From: Planococcus citri
Taxonomy: Eukaryota > Arthropoda > Insecta > Hemiptera > Pseudococcidae
Direction: 5' to 3'
DNA length: 64,000 nucleotides
NCBI RefSeq assembly: GCF_950023065.1
Contig: NC_088677.1
Span: forward strand, 56,569,469 to 56,633,468
Below the pieces are notes generated by a model. It saw only the letters and a list, made by a program, of their open reading frames with translations. It ran no database searches and was not told the DNA's origin. The position numbers and the translations under genes are program-made. Each line of letters begins with the position of its first letter. Position 1 is the stretch's first letter. Below are positions 49,199 to 59,044 of this stretch, in pieces.

Positions 49199-52100
49199 AT
49201 GAGTTCCAACAGAGGTGGGCGTGGCTCCTCTAATTCTTTGAGTAGATCGAATTCTGGAAATAATTTAGAATCATTAGAGGATTATCGTCGTAATATAGGC
49301 TCTAACGTTAATGGTAATCGTGTAGCTACTCCCAGTGCTTCCCAAATCCCTCAAAGACAACCGAGAGATGCGGCAGTGGCCTGTACCCAAAGAATTCACG
49401 AAACTTTTCCGAGGAGAAGAAATGAGAATAGTGCAGGCTCGGAAGCACCTAGAAAGCAAGCGAGGCTTGAAAGTGAGAGTAGTGAGACGAACAGAGACGA
49501 AGCTGAGGCGCAAGCAGAATCGAACATGCATCAAGCAATGTCCAATTTGGCAAATTCGAGCAGGAACGAACCTGCTCCAAATGTGCAAAATGAAGCTGAG
49601 TCTGAACCTGTCGTGAGTAGACCTGAGCCAAACCCAATGCAAAGCCTGTTGGATAGCCTCGACGCTGATGTACAGCAAGCTTTAAACCAAGATAATGTCG
49701 ATTCGGCTGCAGGTCAAAACCTGCAAGCTGAAGATTTACTAAATAGGACGATAAATCCGAGGCGATCGAGTTCTAGGGAGTCTGTACGAACAGTGACTGT
49801 CTCAGACAACCCCGAATCGCGTCGTGAATCCAGTGGTAGCCAAAGTGCGGTGCAAAGGCCTACTGCGAGGCGCATCAGCCCCCTACCACCCCCTCAAAGT
49901 GTAAGAGCGAGTAGCGAACCTGTCTATGGGGTGACAGTCGAAAATGTCACCATGAGCATCGAGGAAGAAGCGCAAGCGCAAATGGCGAGTAGATTTAGGG
50001 AGTTGAGCCTAAATAACGTAAGAACTAGGCCCCGAGAGACGTTATTTGGTGGTTTTTTACCATCCGAGAATAGACCTAGGGATCCGAGTGCACCTCCTCC
50101 CTACTCTGCTGTAGACCCCCTCGCAAATGTTCAGCCACCAGTAGGCACTAGAGACGCGTCGCGACGAGCTCAAAATAATTTTCAACAGGAAGTTGAAACA
50201 ATGACTAGACCAGCAGTTACACGCGCACGTCCGAGCGTGAACGTAGCTATTCGAAGATTTGATTTTAGGCCGGTGAATTTAGGCGTTGAGCACCAGCTTA
50301 TCCGAGTAGAAAATAGACGACCGGAAACTGCTACAGACGCGTACGTTAATGCGCAAATACCTAATTTGCGTGATAATTGCGAAATCTTAGACCATAGAGC
50401 CGAATGTATTGAGACTGAATTATCGCGTACTCGCGTTGATTTGGAAACAATATACCGTGAGATTCAAAATAATATAATTGATAGAGATACAGCGAGTACC
50501 GCTCGAATGCGCCAAATGGCACAGGCATGGGGTACCAATCACTCTAGGCTTATAAATCGTATCGGTGATGAGATTCATAATGAAGGTCTGAGAATGACGC
50601 AAACGATGGACGCGGTTGCGGTGCTGGCCAACGAGATTCGTGTTGAGAGGCAAGCGAGACAGCGAGACGCCGGTTTAATTCGATTATTGACGCAAAGAGT
50701 CGTTGAGTTGGAAAATGAGCGTCAGGCTGAGGCGCCGCAAGGCGGGAGGCCACTCTCACAAGCTCAAACTGGCTCTAACATTCCCCAAAGTGACCCTGTA
50801 CCACCCGATGGCCGAAGATTCGGGGTTGACAACCACTTTCAGTGGCAGGACATTCCTGCAAGATGGCAGCAGGGTCCCCAAATGAGAACGCAACAAGCTT
50901 CGCAACAAGATGTGAGATTTGAGCAGAATAACGCGCAATCCAACAATGCGCGATCAAACAGTGCGCAATCGAGACCTGAGGGTCGAGGAGATTCGTTTGG
51001 AAGTTTGAGTAACGATGTGCAGCCTCACAGAAGCGAAGCTGAATTGATAAGATCTATGCAATGCAATGCCTTAGGGCTGAGAATTGCATATGAGCCGCTA
51101 AACGAGAATATCAACTACGGTGCGGGAAATTGTGCAGCAAAGTTAGGCACGCTGCAAGTATTAAAAATTATTTACGATGAGAGTAATGAGTTTGAGCCGC
51201 ATCTCTTCGTGCGCCAATTTGAGGAGGCAATGGAGAGTATGTATGCGAATGAGACGATGTATATTAGTATGTTTAGGCAACTAGTAACACACCCGAAAGC
51301 GGCTACCTGGAAAGCGAACACCGGTACCGAAAAATCGTACAAAGCGTTGAGACAATCGTTCTTGCAAGTAATGTGGAGCCAGCAGCGTCAGGAAGATGCA
51401 ATGAGTCACGTTAGAGCAGTAGTACTTCCTGCTACACGTTCTACTGATATGGCAACAGTTGCGCTGCGCTGGTTGCGAGTAGTCTCGAATGTGCAAACCA
51501 CCGAATGGCAAATGATAAATGCCGTATATCCGCGAATTAATCCAATTTTAAGAACTAGGATTACGAATGAGGAGCGTAACGATATTGTTTTGTTTGCGAG
51601 ACGTCTCATAGAAATGACTCAAAACGAGGAGTTCATTGAAGGAGTACCGAACTTGCAGCTCAGAGTTCAAGATAATGCTCAACCTCAAGTTAATCGTAGA
51701 AATCGTACGAACGATAACTGGCAGAGAGGCGCTAGTAACAACAACGGCGCTAGAGCAAACTCGGCGGATACGAGACGTAACAATGGCGGTGGTTATAGGT
51801 CAAATGACAACAATGGCCGTAGAGACGACAGAGCTAGATCTGACAACCGAGACGCTCGAAATACACGTGATAATCGAGATTCACGTGACAGCCGCGACAC
51901 TCGTGACAACAGAGATTCACGGGATAACCGTGACAACCGAACGCGCAATCGCGATGATACTCGCAACTCCCGAGATAGCCGCGATAACAGAGAAGATTCG
52001 CGAAGACGTACTAACGACTCCGGAGCCGCAGCTTCTGGCTCAAACTCGAAAAGAGACGACAACAAAGGAGATGCCAGACGTGATCGTAGAGCGAGAGACG

Positions 52101-52231
52101 GTGGTACCACCAATGAGGCTGATGCAGGCTATTCTGAGATGAATCCGGATGATCCACCTTACTCTGAGGATGAGGTGTCTGATGACAGTTCTCAGACGTC
52201 GTCTTTAAACGACGACGTGACGCAGGCTTAA
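49199..52231 (+). CDS. gag: Gag-like polyprotein, 1010 aa
   Basis: The first ATG is at 49199; the frame itself opens slightly earlier with non-ATG codons. Residues 1-390 are Ser/Arg/Gln/Pro-rich and probably disordered. About 390-505 is a predicted coiled coil. About 620-820 looks like a Ty3-type capsid: YEPLNENINYGAG, an FVRQFEEAMESMYAN helix, WKANTGTEKSYKALR. The tail (about 850-940) is an unusual run of Arg-Asp and Arg-Asn dipeptides in place of CCHC zinc knuckles, and would bind RNA by charge. The end is acidic. The stop at 52229-52231 follows a -1 slippery site by 18 bases, so a minority of ribosomes would make Gag-Pol. Capsid identity is inferred from position and helical pattern. Confidence 0.85.
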   Translation: MSSNRGGRGSSNSLSRSNSGNNLESLEDYRRNIGSNVNGNRVATPSASQIPQRQPRDAAVACTQRIHETFPRRRNENSAGSEAPRKQARLESESSETNRDEAEAQAESNMHQAMSNLANSSRNEPAPNVQNEAESEPVVSRPEPNPMQSLLDSLDADVQQALNQDNVDSAAGQNLQAEDLLNRTINPRRSSSRESVRTVTVSDNPESRRESSGSQSAVQRPTARRISPLPPPQSVRASSEPVYGVTVENVTMSIEEEAQAQMASRFRELSLNNVRTRPRETLFGGFLPSENRPRDPSAPPPYSAVDPLANVQPPVGTRDASRRAQNNFQQEVETMTRPAVTRARPSVNVAIRRFDFRPVNLGVEHQLIRVENRRPETATDAYVNAQIPNLRDNCEILDHRAECIETELSRTRVDLETIYREIQNNIIDRDTASTARMRQMAQAWGTNHSRLINRIGDEIHNEGLRMTQTMDAVAVLANEIRVERQARQRDAGLIRLLTQRVVELENERQAEAPQGGRPLSQAQTGSNIPQSDPVPPDGRRFGVDNHFQWQDIPARWQQGPQMRTQQASQQDVRFEQNNAQSNNARSNSAQSRPEGRGDSFGSLSNDVQPHRSEAELIRSMQCNALGLRIAYEPLNENINYGAGNCAAKLGTLQVLKIIYDESNEFEPHLFVRQFEEAMESMYANETMYISMFRQLVTHPKAATWKANTGTEKSYKALRQSFLQVMWSQQRQEDAMSHVRAVVLPATRSTDMATVALRWLRVVSNVQTTEWQMINAVYPRINPILRTRITNEERNDIVLFARRLIEMTQNEEFIEGVPNLQLRVQDNAQPQVNRRNRTNDNWQRGASNNNGARANSADTRRNNGGGYRSNDNNGRRDDRARSDNRDARNTRDNRDSRDSRDTRDNRDSRDNRDNRTRNRDDTRNSRDSRDNREDSRRRTNDSGAAASGSNSKRDDNKGDARRDRRARDGGTTNEADAGYSEMNPDDPPYSEDEVSDDSSQTSSLNDDVTQA
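52204..52210 (+). promoter_or_regulatory. -1 programmed frameshift site, TTTAAAC
   Basis: In the gag frame the codons read TCT TTA AAC, so T-TTA-AAC is a perfect X-XXY-YYZ heptamer, one of the strongest known -1 slip sites. The pol frame is the -1 frame, is open from 52183 onward and overlaps gag by about 48 bases. Downstream I see only a weak GGCT/AGCC stem (52225-52228 with 52242-52245); a pseudoknot would need folding software. Confidence 0.8.
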
Positions 52232-55200
52232 AAAAGAAAAGAGCCACAGCCCCCCCCGAGCCCGATCTCCCCTACGAAGAGTTTGACTTAGTTGGCGACG
52301 CATTCGCGCAATTATTAATCAAAATCACGAAAGCTAGAGCTAAAAACAACGGTAGCGGAGACGATGCTGAAAAAGAAAGCAAGAGTAGCGTTGAAAAAAT
52401 TTCTGAGAACTGTACGATGGCAACCGTGCGTGAACATGTCAAAAAAAGAGAATTTACTAAAAAAAGAGTAATTTTGTCATTGGGCACGTATGAAATAAAT
52501 AAAGGTAGTATTCGAGATAGCCATATGAGACGCATACTACGAGAAGTAATTTTCACTCTGAAGGAGAAAGGCATTGAAGATATTAAGTTGCTTTTTCCCA
52601 TGATTTTTCCAGCTGGAAAAAACAATCGAGGAGTGACGGCGAAACGTTATTATGCTTGGAGGAGAATCTTTGAGGAAGTTTGTGACAATGAAACCGTCAC
52701 ATTGTGGTGGTCGCCGGCAGCAGTGTTCATTAGACTGAACAAGCTCGAAGATGGCAGGTTGAAGTTTCAACCTGACAAAGATGGCAAGATTATTCCGCGA
52801 GATAACAGACTTCAAAAGAAAGGGAGTAGATACATGCCTAATGAAACTGGCGAGAAAGACCTATTATTCGAGTTGAAAAAGTGCTACAATTACAAGTTTA
52901 AGCCGAAAAGGTCAGTTTTTAATTCAGAAAATTTATGTGTCGAAACAAGCACGAACTTGTCTGCGGAGGTTGTTACTGAGCCGGATGGTGATTACTTAGT
53001 AACCACCAAAGAGTCGGTTGAGAAAACAAAAGCAAAAATGCCAGAGAGTAGCCGGCCGTTGGCGCAAATCATTGAAGACCTCACCAAGATGGAAGTTAAG
53101 CTGTCACCTGATTGGCACAAGAAGGTGAAAATGGTGTGTAAAGCCTGGAAGAACAAAAAAGGTGAAGCCATCGAAGAAAGTTCTGGAGAAGAAGAATCAA
53201 CGCAATCGGATGGGGCAAGAGTCAATCAAGAAGCAGTTACGGTCAATCAGGCGGATGCAGTTCAGAGCAGCCCGCTGGAAAATGACGTAATTGATGAGAA
53301 GCGTACGGATCCAAGTACTGTCGAGCCACTAGTGAGAAGCCAGATCGAGAACTTTGAAGAAGCGAAGTCTTGTGTGGTGCCATTGTGGTTTGCTGATTTA
53401 AAATTGTACGTACAATTGGATTCCGGTGCTACACCTAATATAATGTCTGAGTCATGTGCAAATATGTTAATAAATAATTATAAAGATAAAATCGAGTTTA
53501 TTCATTTGAAAAGAGTATTGCAATGCAGACTGGCGAACAATCAAACGGTGAGAACCTGGAAGAAAGCGATAGTAGTGCCTCTAAAGTTCGGTAAGCACAA
53601 GATTAAGGTGCCATTTTTCGTGATGCCTGGTGACAACAAGTTGTTACTGATTGGTTCCAAATCACTCGAGAAGCTCGAAATAACTACAAACATGAAAACA
53701 GGTACTGCTAAATGTAAGCCCCCAGGTACGAACAGAGCAGAAGAAGTAGCTTTTGTCAAGAGAAGTGAGTACAGGGAGGAGGATGTTTCTGCAAACCAAA
53801 TTCAGATTGTAGACGAGTACGAACCTGAGTCCATTGAGATTGTATCTCGAGCAGACCTACATAGCTTTTTTAGAAGAGACGGTAGGCCTAAGGACGATGG
53901 TCCAGATATCTTTGAGAGAAATCTTAAGAGGTATTTGGGTGAGGCGGTACGAGAAGGGAGAATCACGAAAGCTGAGTCGGAAGAGGCGCTGGAGGAGCTA
54001 CTCCAATTTAAAGATGTTTTTAGCCGTTTTCCTGGAAAATACACTGGGGCAATGGTCAAATTAAAGTTCGTTGACCCCAACAAAATTCCAAACTTCGTAG
54101 GCCCAAAGTATACACCCTCAAACAAGCAGTTAGAAAAAGTTAGGCGTGCATTAGCTGATATGATCGAGCAGGAAGTAGCAGAGCCGTCTGACACAACTTA
54201 CATTAACCCTTTGGTGCCTAACGAGAAGAAGGACGGTAGCGTTAGACTTTGTTTAAATCCAGTAGAGTTAAATCCTATACTACAGATTAATTATAATGAG
54301 GCGGGCCTCCTAGATAGAATTATTACCTCGGATGGAGACGCTCGTTTTTTCACAACGTTGGATTTTACTACAGCCTTTTGGCAGCTTGTGTTGCACCCAG
54401 AGTCGCGCAAATATTGTGGTTTCAAGGTCGATGGCCGAGTATATCAAATGATTAGGTTGCCATACGGTCTGAAGATATCGTCTGCGGAATTTGTAAAAGT
54501 TATTAATTTAATTATACCGGATATGGAGGGAGTGACAAAATACGTAGATGATTTGCTACTGAGGTCACTCACCTTTCGCGAGATGCTGAAGTTGATGATT
54601 TATATATTTGGCATCTTGCGTGATAATGGATTGAGACTGAATGCCAACAAGTGTAAGTTCTTTGCAAGCTCCACGGACCATCTTGGCTTCAACATTTCAA
54701 CGAGAAGCATAAAAAAACAAAAAAAGAAAATTGAAGGTTACTTGGAGTATTTGAAAAAGAAAACAAACGTTAGAACTGGTAAAGTAAAATTAGGAAATGT
54801 ACGAGAAGTGTTGGCATTGATTGGCTTAACTGGTATCTATAGTCGCTTCATTCCTAATTACCAAGACATAGTGAGGCCTCTTTATGACTTAACTCGAAAA
54901 GGTGTACCATTTATATGGGGCACCGCTCAAGAAGAGGCGGTAGACAAATTAACTGAGGAGTTTACCAAAGAATTTGAGCTTATGTCACCGGTAGATGGAG
55001 AGGACATGTATTTGGACACAGTCTCCACTGAGCATTCGATCAATGGTGTTTTGTATCAAAACATCAAAGGAGAAGATAAAATTGTAATGTTCGTGAGTAG
55101 CGCGTTTAAACAACACCAACAAAATTACACGTTAATTGAGCGCGAAATGTATGCTTTGGTTCGAGTAATAAATAAGCTGCAGTTGTGGCTTCATGGGAGA

Positions 55201-57909
55201 CGCATCCATGTGAGAGGAGACCTCCAGTCAGTCGTGCACAAGTTTACAACTCTGGCTAAGGTGCATAGAAAAGCGGCTGGCTGGATAACAGAGTTGAATT
55301 GTTACGATCTCACGTACGATTTGAAACATAAAGTACGTGGCCAATGGTATGGAATTCAGGCGCCTGAGTTGACAATTTACGATACAAATTGGTCCAACAT
55401 GATACCATTAAACGTATCATTCGTAGAGTTAGTTAAGGATGAGATCTTGGATCACTTGAGACGCTTGGACATCTTCCAGAGTCGTGATAGGATGTGTACA
55501 AAGATTGTGCGCAAACTGAACGCTCTTGAGCTTGATATGACTGCAAAGCAGTTAGAGTCGAAGAGAAGAATTCAGGCGAAGTATGCAGTGATCAAAGAGA
55601 AGGATAAAGAGTTGCTCTACAGAAAGTTCAAAGATGGCTCGAGAATTCCAGTGATGCCTGACGAGTTATTCAGGGATACCATTGTATACCTGCATGAGAT
55701 GTATGGTCATATTGGAGCCCACAAATTGGAGGCAGTATTTAAGAGACTTTATTACTCGCCAAACATCGTAAAAACTACACGGATTATTACAAGTGAGTGT
55801 ATTACTTGTCGAAAAACCAAAGGCTATAGCGAGAAGAAGCGCTTGCAATTTTCTCAAATTGAGGCGTTCAACATAGCGGACGTCATCTCGGCGGACCTAT
55901 GTGGACCAATCGCGAATGAGCAAGGAGAACCAAAGTACATGTTTGTAGCTAAGTGCGTTTTTACTGGCAAAGTTTGGATAATTCCATTGGAGTCGATTCC
56001 AGCTGAGACAGTTGTGCACGCTATGGAGTTAGTACTAGAAGATATCGAGAAGCTCGGTCATAAAGTTCGTAAAGTGATCACGGACAATGGCACTCAGTTT
56101 AGAAGCGAAAGCTGGAATGAGATGCTCAAAGCTAATGGCGTAAAAGTAGGCCATACGACGACGTACAATCCGCAGTCATCACTGGTTGAGCGCACGATGC
56201 GCATAATTGGTGATAGATTGCGAGCAAAGTTAAACAATGAGCCGGAAAATGATGAGTATACTCACCACGGTTGGCATGTACATGTTAAGAAAATTGAGTC
56301 GGAGATAAACAACACCCCTACTGAGTATGGCATAAAACCGAATGAGGTATGGGGCATCGAAGATGAGTTTTCTGCCAACATGCCAACCAAGTTGGCTAAG
56401 TTAAATTCGAAATACCTGCTCAAGAAGCTGCAGCAGGACATGTTAGAAAAGAATCCTAAATCTGTGACTAGCGAGACGCTCATGGAAAAACCCATTGAGC
56501 TCTCAAACCTGATAAGAGACGAAGATGGTTATTATTGGGCTGCTGTAGATGGAGCTTGCTCCAATAATGGCTCCAGTGATGCCATCGCAGGTATAGGGGT
56601 GGCTTGGACTCCTAACGGAGAATTCAACATTTCTGAAAGAATTGACCACCCTAGGTACCGAAATACCAACAATTTAGCTGAGGCGGTAGCTCTGAGTAAA
56701 GCTATGAAGGTGTTGCTTAAGTTAGGTGCAAGACGCGCGAAAATTTTTTCTGATTCGTGCTATTTAACAACCGCGATTAATTATAACGTTGAGAAGTGGA
56801 AAATCAACAGCTGGAAGAATGCGAGTCGAAAACCAGTTGTGCACCGCGAAATTTTTCAAGAAATTTTAGAATTGAAAGAAAAATTTGAGAAGTTTGAATT
56901 GAAGCACACCCCCGCGAGAAGCTTTGATCGTAATAATCATGCAGCTGATAAGCTTGCACGTAAGGCAGTGTATACCCAAGAATTAGTAGACCTACGGGTT
57001 GATGAAATGACTGAGCAGCAGGCGTTAATTTCATACATTAGGGAGAGAAGAAAGCTACAGAGATCTAGAGACGAAGTAGCATTTTACAAACTTAAGGGTG
57101 ACCCCATTTGTTACGAGGAGGGGGAACTAGTTATGCTCACAGAGCACCGGCAGAGCTCCTACGACAAAGGGGTCTCGAAAAAGCTGTTTCCCAAGCGTTT
57201 TGGACCTTACATGGTCATGAAACACGTTGGTGATAACGCGTACCGAGTGAGAAGCATCGCTAATGAGTCTGATGAACAAATCGTAAATGCCAGACAAATG
57301 ACGATCTATTTGAGTTTAGAACAACAAGAGAAGCTCAAAAATGACCCTAAGTTACAGTCAAAAACCGATAATAGGCCCCTAATTGAGAAAATAAGAGAAA
57401 AAGTAACGCCGAAGGAAATCGAGAAGTCAGAAATTGAGGAAGAGGTCGAAGAAGAGGTCACTGACCTTAAAATACATGATCAAGTCGCGGAAAGAGCAGC
57501 TAGGCTACTGGCTAGAGAAATGCGTAAAAAAGAACTCGAAGAGGTTGAGAAAAATAAAAGTAAGAAACTGCAGGAATTTCAGAGACTCAAAAAACATGCG
57601 AGATGCAAGTTGGATGATAAAGAGAATGAAAAAATCGAAGACTGTATAAAAAAAGCTGTTAATTTGAGTAAAAAAGCTGGAGAAATTATTGAAAATGCGA
57701 AAAAGAAAGATAAAGAGAGAAAGCGTACGAAAATTTTAAAGCCAGGTGAGACGCCACCAGGATCAGCTGATCCTGATTACGTACCTCCAACGAGCATGAA
57801 AAGACGAAAAAAGAAAACAGCTAATTTTATTGCGTTAGAAAAATTGGAGTCGCATCACCGGATAAATTTCGTCGAGCTGTATTTAAATTACGATGATATT
57901 GCGAGGTAG
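52210..57909 (+). CDS. pol: Pol: SGNH-like, protease, RT, RNase H, integrase, RNase H
   Basis: Entered by -1 frameshift at 52204-52210; an internal ATG at 52417 is the numbering origin here. Before that ATG the frame already encodes conserved-looking sequence (FDLVGDAF at 52282-52305). Together with RVILSLGTYEI (residues 17-27) this resembles an SGNH-hydrolase fold with Ser replaced by Ala. Protease: LDSGA, Asp335. Reverse transcriptase: TLDFTTAFWQ, LPYGLK, YVDD at 709-712. A Ty3-type RNase H follows (YTLIEREMYAL). Integrase: His1093, His1098, Cys1128, Cys1131; catalytic Asp1160, Asp1223 and Glu1258. A second RNase H of cellular type has Asp1378, Glu1422, Asp1446 and Asp1511. Then GPY at 1596-1598, a GPY/F-like module, and a Lys/Glu-rich tail to residue 1830. 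All catalytic residues I can place, apart from the SGNH serine, are present, so the enzyme may be functional. Confidence 0.9.
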   Translation, partial: RRRDAGLKKKRATAPPEPDLPYEEFDLVGDAFAQLLIKITKARAKNNGSGDDAEKESKSSVEKISENCTMATVREHVKKREFTKKRVILSLGTYEINKGSIRDSHMRRILREVIFTLKEKGIEDIKLLFPMIFPAGKNNRGVTAKRYYAWRRIFEEVCDNETVTLWWSPAAVFIRLNKLEDGRLKFQPDKDGKIIPRDNRLQKKGSRYMPNETGEKDLLFELKKCYNYKFKPKRSVFNSENLCVETSTNLSAEVVTEPDGDYLVTTKESVEKTKAKMPESSRPLAQIIEDLTKMEVKLSPDWHKKVKMVCKAWKNKKGEAIEESSGEEESTQSDGARVNQEAVTVNQADAVQSSPLENDVIDEKRTDPSTVEPLVRSQIENFEEAKSCVVPLWFADLKLYVQLDSGATPNIMSESCANMLINNYKDKIEFIHLKRVLQCRLANNQTVRTWKKAIVVPLKFGKHKIKVPFFVMPGDNKLLLIGSKSLEKLEITTNMKTGTAKCKPPGTNRAEEVAFVKRSEYREEDVSANQIQIVDEYEPESIEIVSRADLHSFFRRDGRPKDDGPDIFERNLKRYLGEAVREGRITKAESEEALEELLQFKDVFSRFPGKYTGAMVKLKFVDPNKIPNFVGPKYTPSNKQLEKVRRALADMIEQEVAEPSDTTYINPLVPNEKKDGSVRLCLNPVELNPILQINYNEAGLLDRIITSDGDARFFTTLDFTTAFWQLVLHPESRKYCGFKVDGRVYQMIRLPYGLKISSAEFVKVINLIIPDMEGVTKYVDDLLLRSLTFREMLKLMIYIFGILRDNGLRLNANKCKFFASSTDHLGFNISTRSIKKQKKKIEGYLEYLKKKTNVRTGKVKLGNVREVLALIGLTGIYSRFIPNYQDIVRPLYDLTRKGVPFIWGTAQEEAVDKLTEEFTKEFELMSPVDGEDMYLDTVSTEHSINGVLYQNIKGEDKIVMFVSSAFKQHQQNYTLIEREMYALVRVINKLQLWLHGRRIHVRGDLQSVVHKFTTLAKVHRKAAGWITELNCYDLTYDLKHKVRGQWYGIQAPELTIYDTNWSNMIPLNVSFVELVKDEILDHLRRLDIFQSRDRMCTKIVRKLNALELDMTAKQLESKRRIQAKYAVIKEKDKELLYRKFKDGSRIPVMPDELFRDTIVYLHEMYGHIGAHKLEAVFKRLYYSPNIVKTTRIITSECITCRKTKGYSEKKRLQFSQIEAFNIADVISADLCGPIANEQGEPKYMFVAKCVFTGKVWIIPLESIPAETVVHAMELVLEDIEKLGHKVRKVITDNGTQFRSESWNEMLKANGVKVGHTTTYNPQSSLVERTMRIIGDRLRAKLNNEPENDEYTHHGWHVHVKKIESEINNTPTEYGIKPNEVWGIEDEFSANMPTKLAKLNSKYLLKKLQQDMLEKNPKSVTSETLMEKPIELSNLIRDEDGYYWAAVDGACSNNGSSDAIAGIGVAWTPNGEFNISERIDHPRYRNTNNLAEAVALSKAMKVLLKLGARRAKIFSDSCYLTTAINYNVEKWKINSWKNASRKPVVHREIFQEILELKEKFEKFELKHTPARSFDRNNHAADKLARKAVYTQELVDLRVDEMTEQQALISYIRERRKLQRSRDEVAFYKLKGDPICYEEGELVMLTEHRQSSYDKGVSKKLFPKRFGPYMVMKHVGDNAYRVRSIANESDEQIVNARQMTIYLSLEQQEKLKNDPKLQSKTDNRPLIEKIREKVTPKEIEKSEIEEEVEEEVTDLKIHDQVAERAARLLAREMRKKELEEVEKNKSKKLQEFQRLKKHARCKLDDKENEKIEDCIKKAVNLSKKAGEIIENAKKKDKERKRTKILKPGETPPGSADPDYVPPTSMKRRKKKTANFIALEKLESHHRINFVELYLNYDDIAR

Positions 57910-59044
57910 AGTCGTTGATTGAGTAGCTGGAGGTCCAGACATTGCTCTGCAGTGTCAAAACCTGTAAATTTTTTTTTTAACCTGTAAACAATTTATTTTA
58001 TTCAAAAATTACTCGTGGAAATGTTTTAATCGGTTTTATTACATGAGAATTGGGCGAACGAAAGCGAGAGTGTTTTTACCCGAGCAGCCTACGAGCTATA
58101 GGAAAAGAGTACTGTAAGCGAGTAGGCGGGGGGTGGTTAGACACGCCGCACAACGAGAACGAAGCGAGAACGGCTCTCCGCACCGTGTTACTACGAGCAG
58201 CAAGCATTTATGCGTACTAGCGAGTAGGCGCGGGGTAGAGGTAAACCGAACCCAACGAGAACGAAAAGGAACGGCTCCCCTCGTACCATTGCAACGAAGC
58301 AAAGAGTCGTTTTGCGTGTAAGCGAGTAGGCGGGGAGTGGTTACGAGCAGAATACGACGAGCCGGTTGCATTGTAACAGGCAACCAACTGATAAGAAAAA
58401 TATTTCGATCGAATGAAAAGGCAGATGGTTTGGCTATTGTGTTTTGCGTTGAGTTGTGAAATATGTCGAAATATGCTTGATTGTTGAAATGTGAATTTTT
58501 TTCGTGATTTTTTGGCAATTATTACGGTAAATTGCGATCGGTCGTGAATAAAAAGTAATTTTTCGTGTTCGTGATTGTATTTGCGGTTGGATTAAGGTGA
58601 GAAATTTTGAAATACGGTGATTTTTCGCGAAATGAGCAGCTTCGTGCATGTTTGATGTTGGAAGATTTTGTAGCAGAAATATTCTTGCCGAAATTTGAGT
58701 AAGTCCAGTTTAAAATAATATTAATACGCGGTTTTCTATGTTCATAGCCGAGAAGTATTGTGTTTCGTATATCTGGAGCGTGTAATTAGCTGAAAATCGT
58801 GGGAATTTCAAAAATCGAGAAGCTCTCGTCGCGTGTGCCTGGTAGGTTGAAAGTACATAACCACGTGTGTAAATAATTAAGCTCGGTGCTTTTAAATAGT
58901 AATTTAATGTATTGTTGCGTAGCTAAAAGAACAAAACGAGCAGCAACGTGGTGAAAGTTGAGGTTGGAAATTCCTTTGAGTTGCCAGAAAGTTTTTCTCG
59001 ATTAGTAATTGCGACTTTGGTTGGACGAAGCTTTTATCGGAAAG
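57910..59044 (+). other. Spacer and 5' region of the next gene
   Basis: No supported coding frame follows pol. No LTR copy and no polypurine tract with a following TG were found. A T-rich stretch at 57965-57980 could serve 3' processing. The stretch holds the tandem repeat at 58114-58375 and probably the promoter and first non-coding exon of the 59.4-kb gene, whose first donor is at 59045. Confidence 0.5.
58114..58375 (+). repeat. Three GC-rich tandem repeats, about 100 bp each
   Basis: Copies start at 58114, about 58217 and 58318 with AGCGAGTAGGCGnGGnGTnG. The first two continue with AACGAGAACGAAnnGnAACG then GCTC and a CCGTG/CCATTG-like block. They are richer in GC than the surroundings and lie upstream of the spliced gene, so they may be promoter or enhancer repeats. 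That role is inferred. Confidence 0.65.

Larger units (their letters stand above)
48304..57909 (+). mobile_element. Ty3-like LTR retroelement, 5' LTR to end of pol
   Basis: The order is candidate 5' LTR, primer-binding site, leader, gag, frameshift site, pol with protease, reverse transcriptase, RNase H and integrase. Domain order and the Pol motifs identify a Ty3 (Metaviridae-type) element. Gag and pol frames are long and open, so the coding part is well preserved. No copy of the candidate 5' LTR is found between the end of pol and the window edge. The element is therefore either 3'-truncated or continues through the 59-64 kb gene beyond the window. No env-like frame with a signal peptide and transmembrane segments is present. 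Confidence 0.85.

Noticed and set aside
49274..52247. Several antisense frames over gag
   Set aside because: Shadows of the gag frame caused by its codon bias; no independent features.
48303..57909. Endogenous retrovirus with an envelope gene
   Set aside because: No frame with a signal peptide, furin-like site and transmembrane anchor follows pol in this window; the downstream gene is RING/SGNH-like and soluble in character.
57910..58060. Possible 3' LTR right after pol
   Set aside because: No match to the candidate 5' LTR start or end and no polypurine tract next to a TG; left as unassigned spacer.
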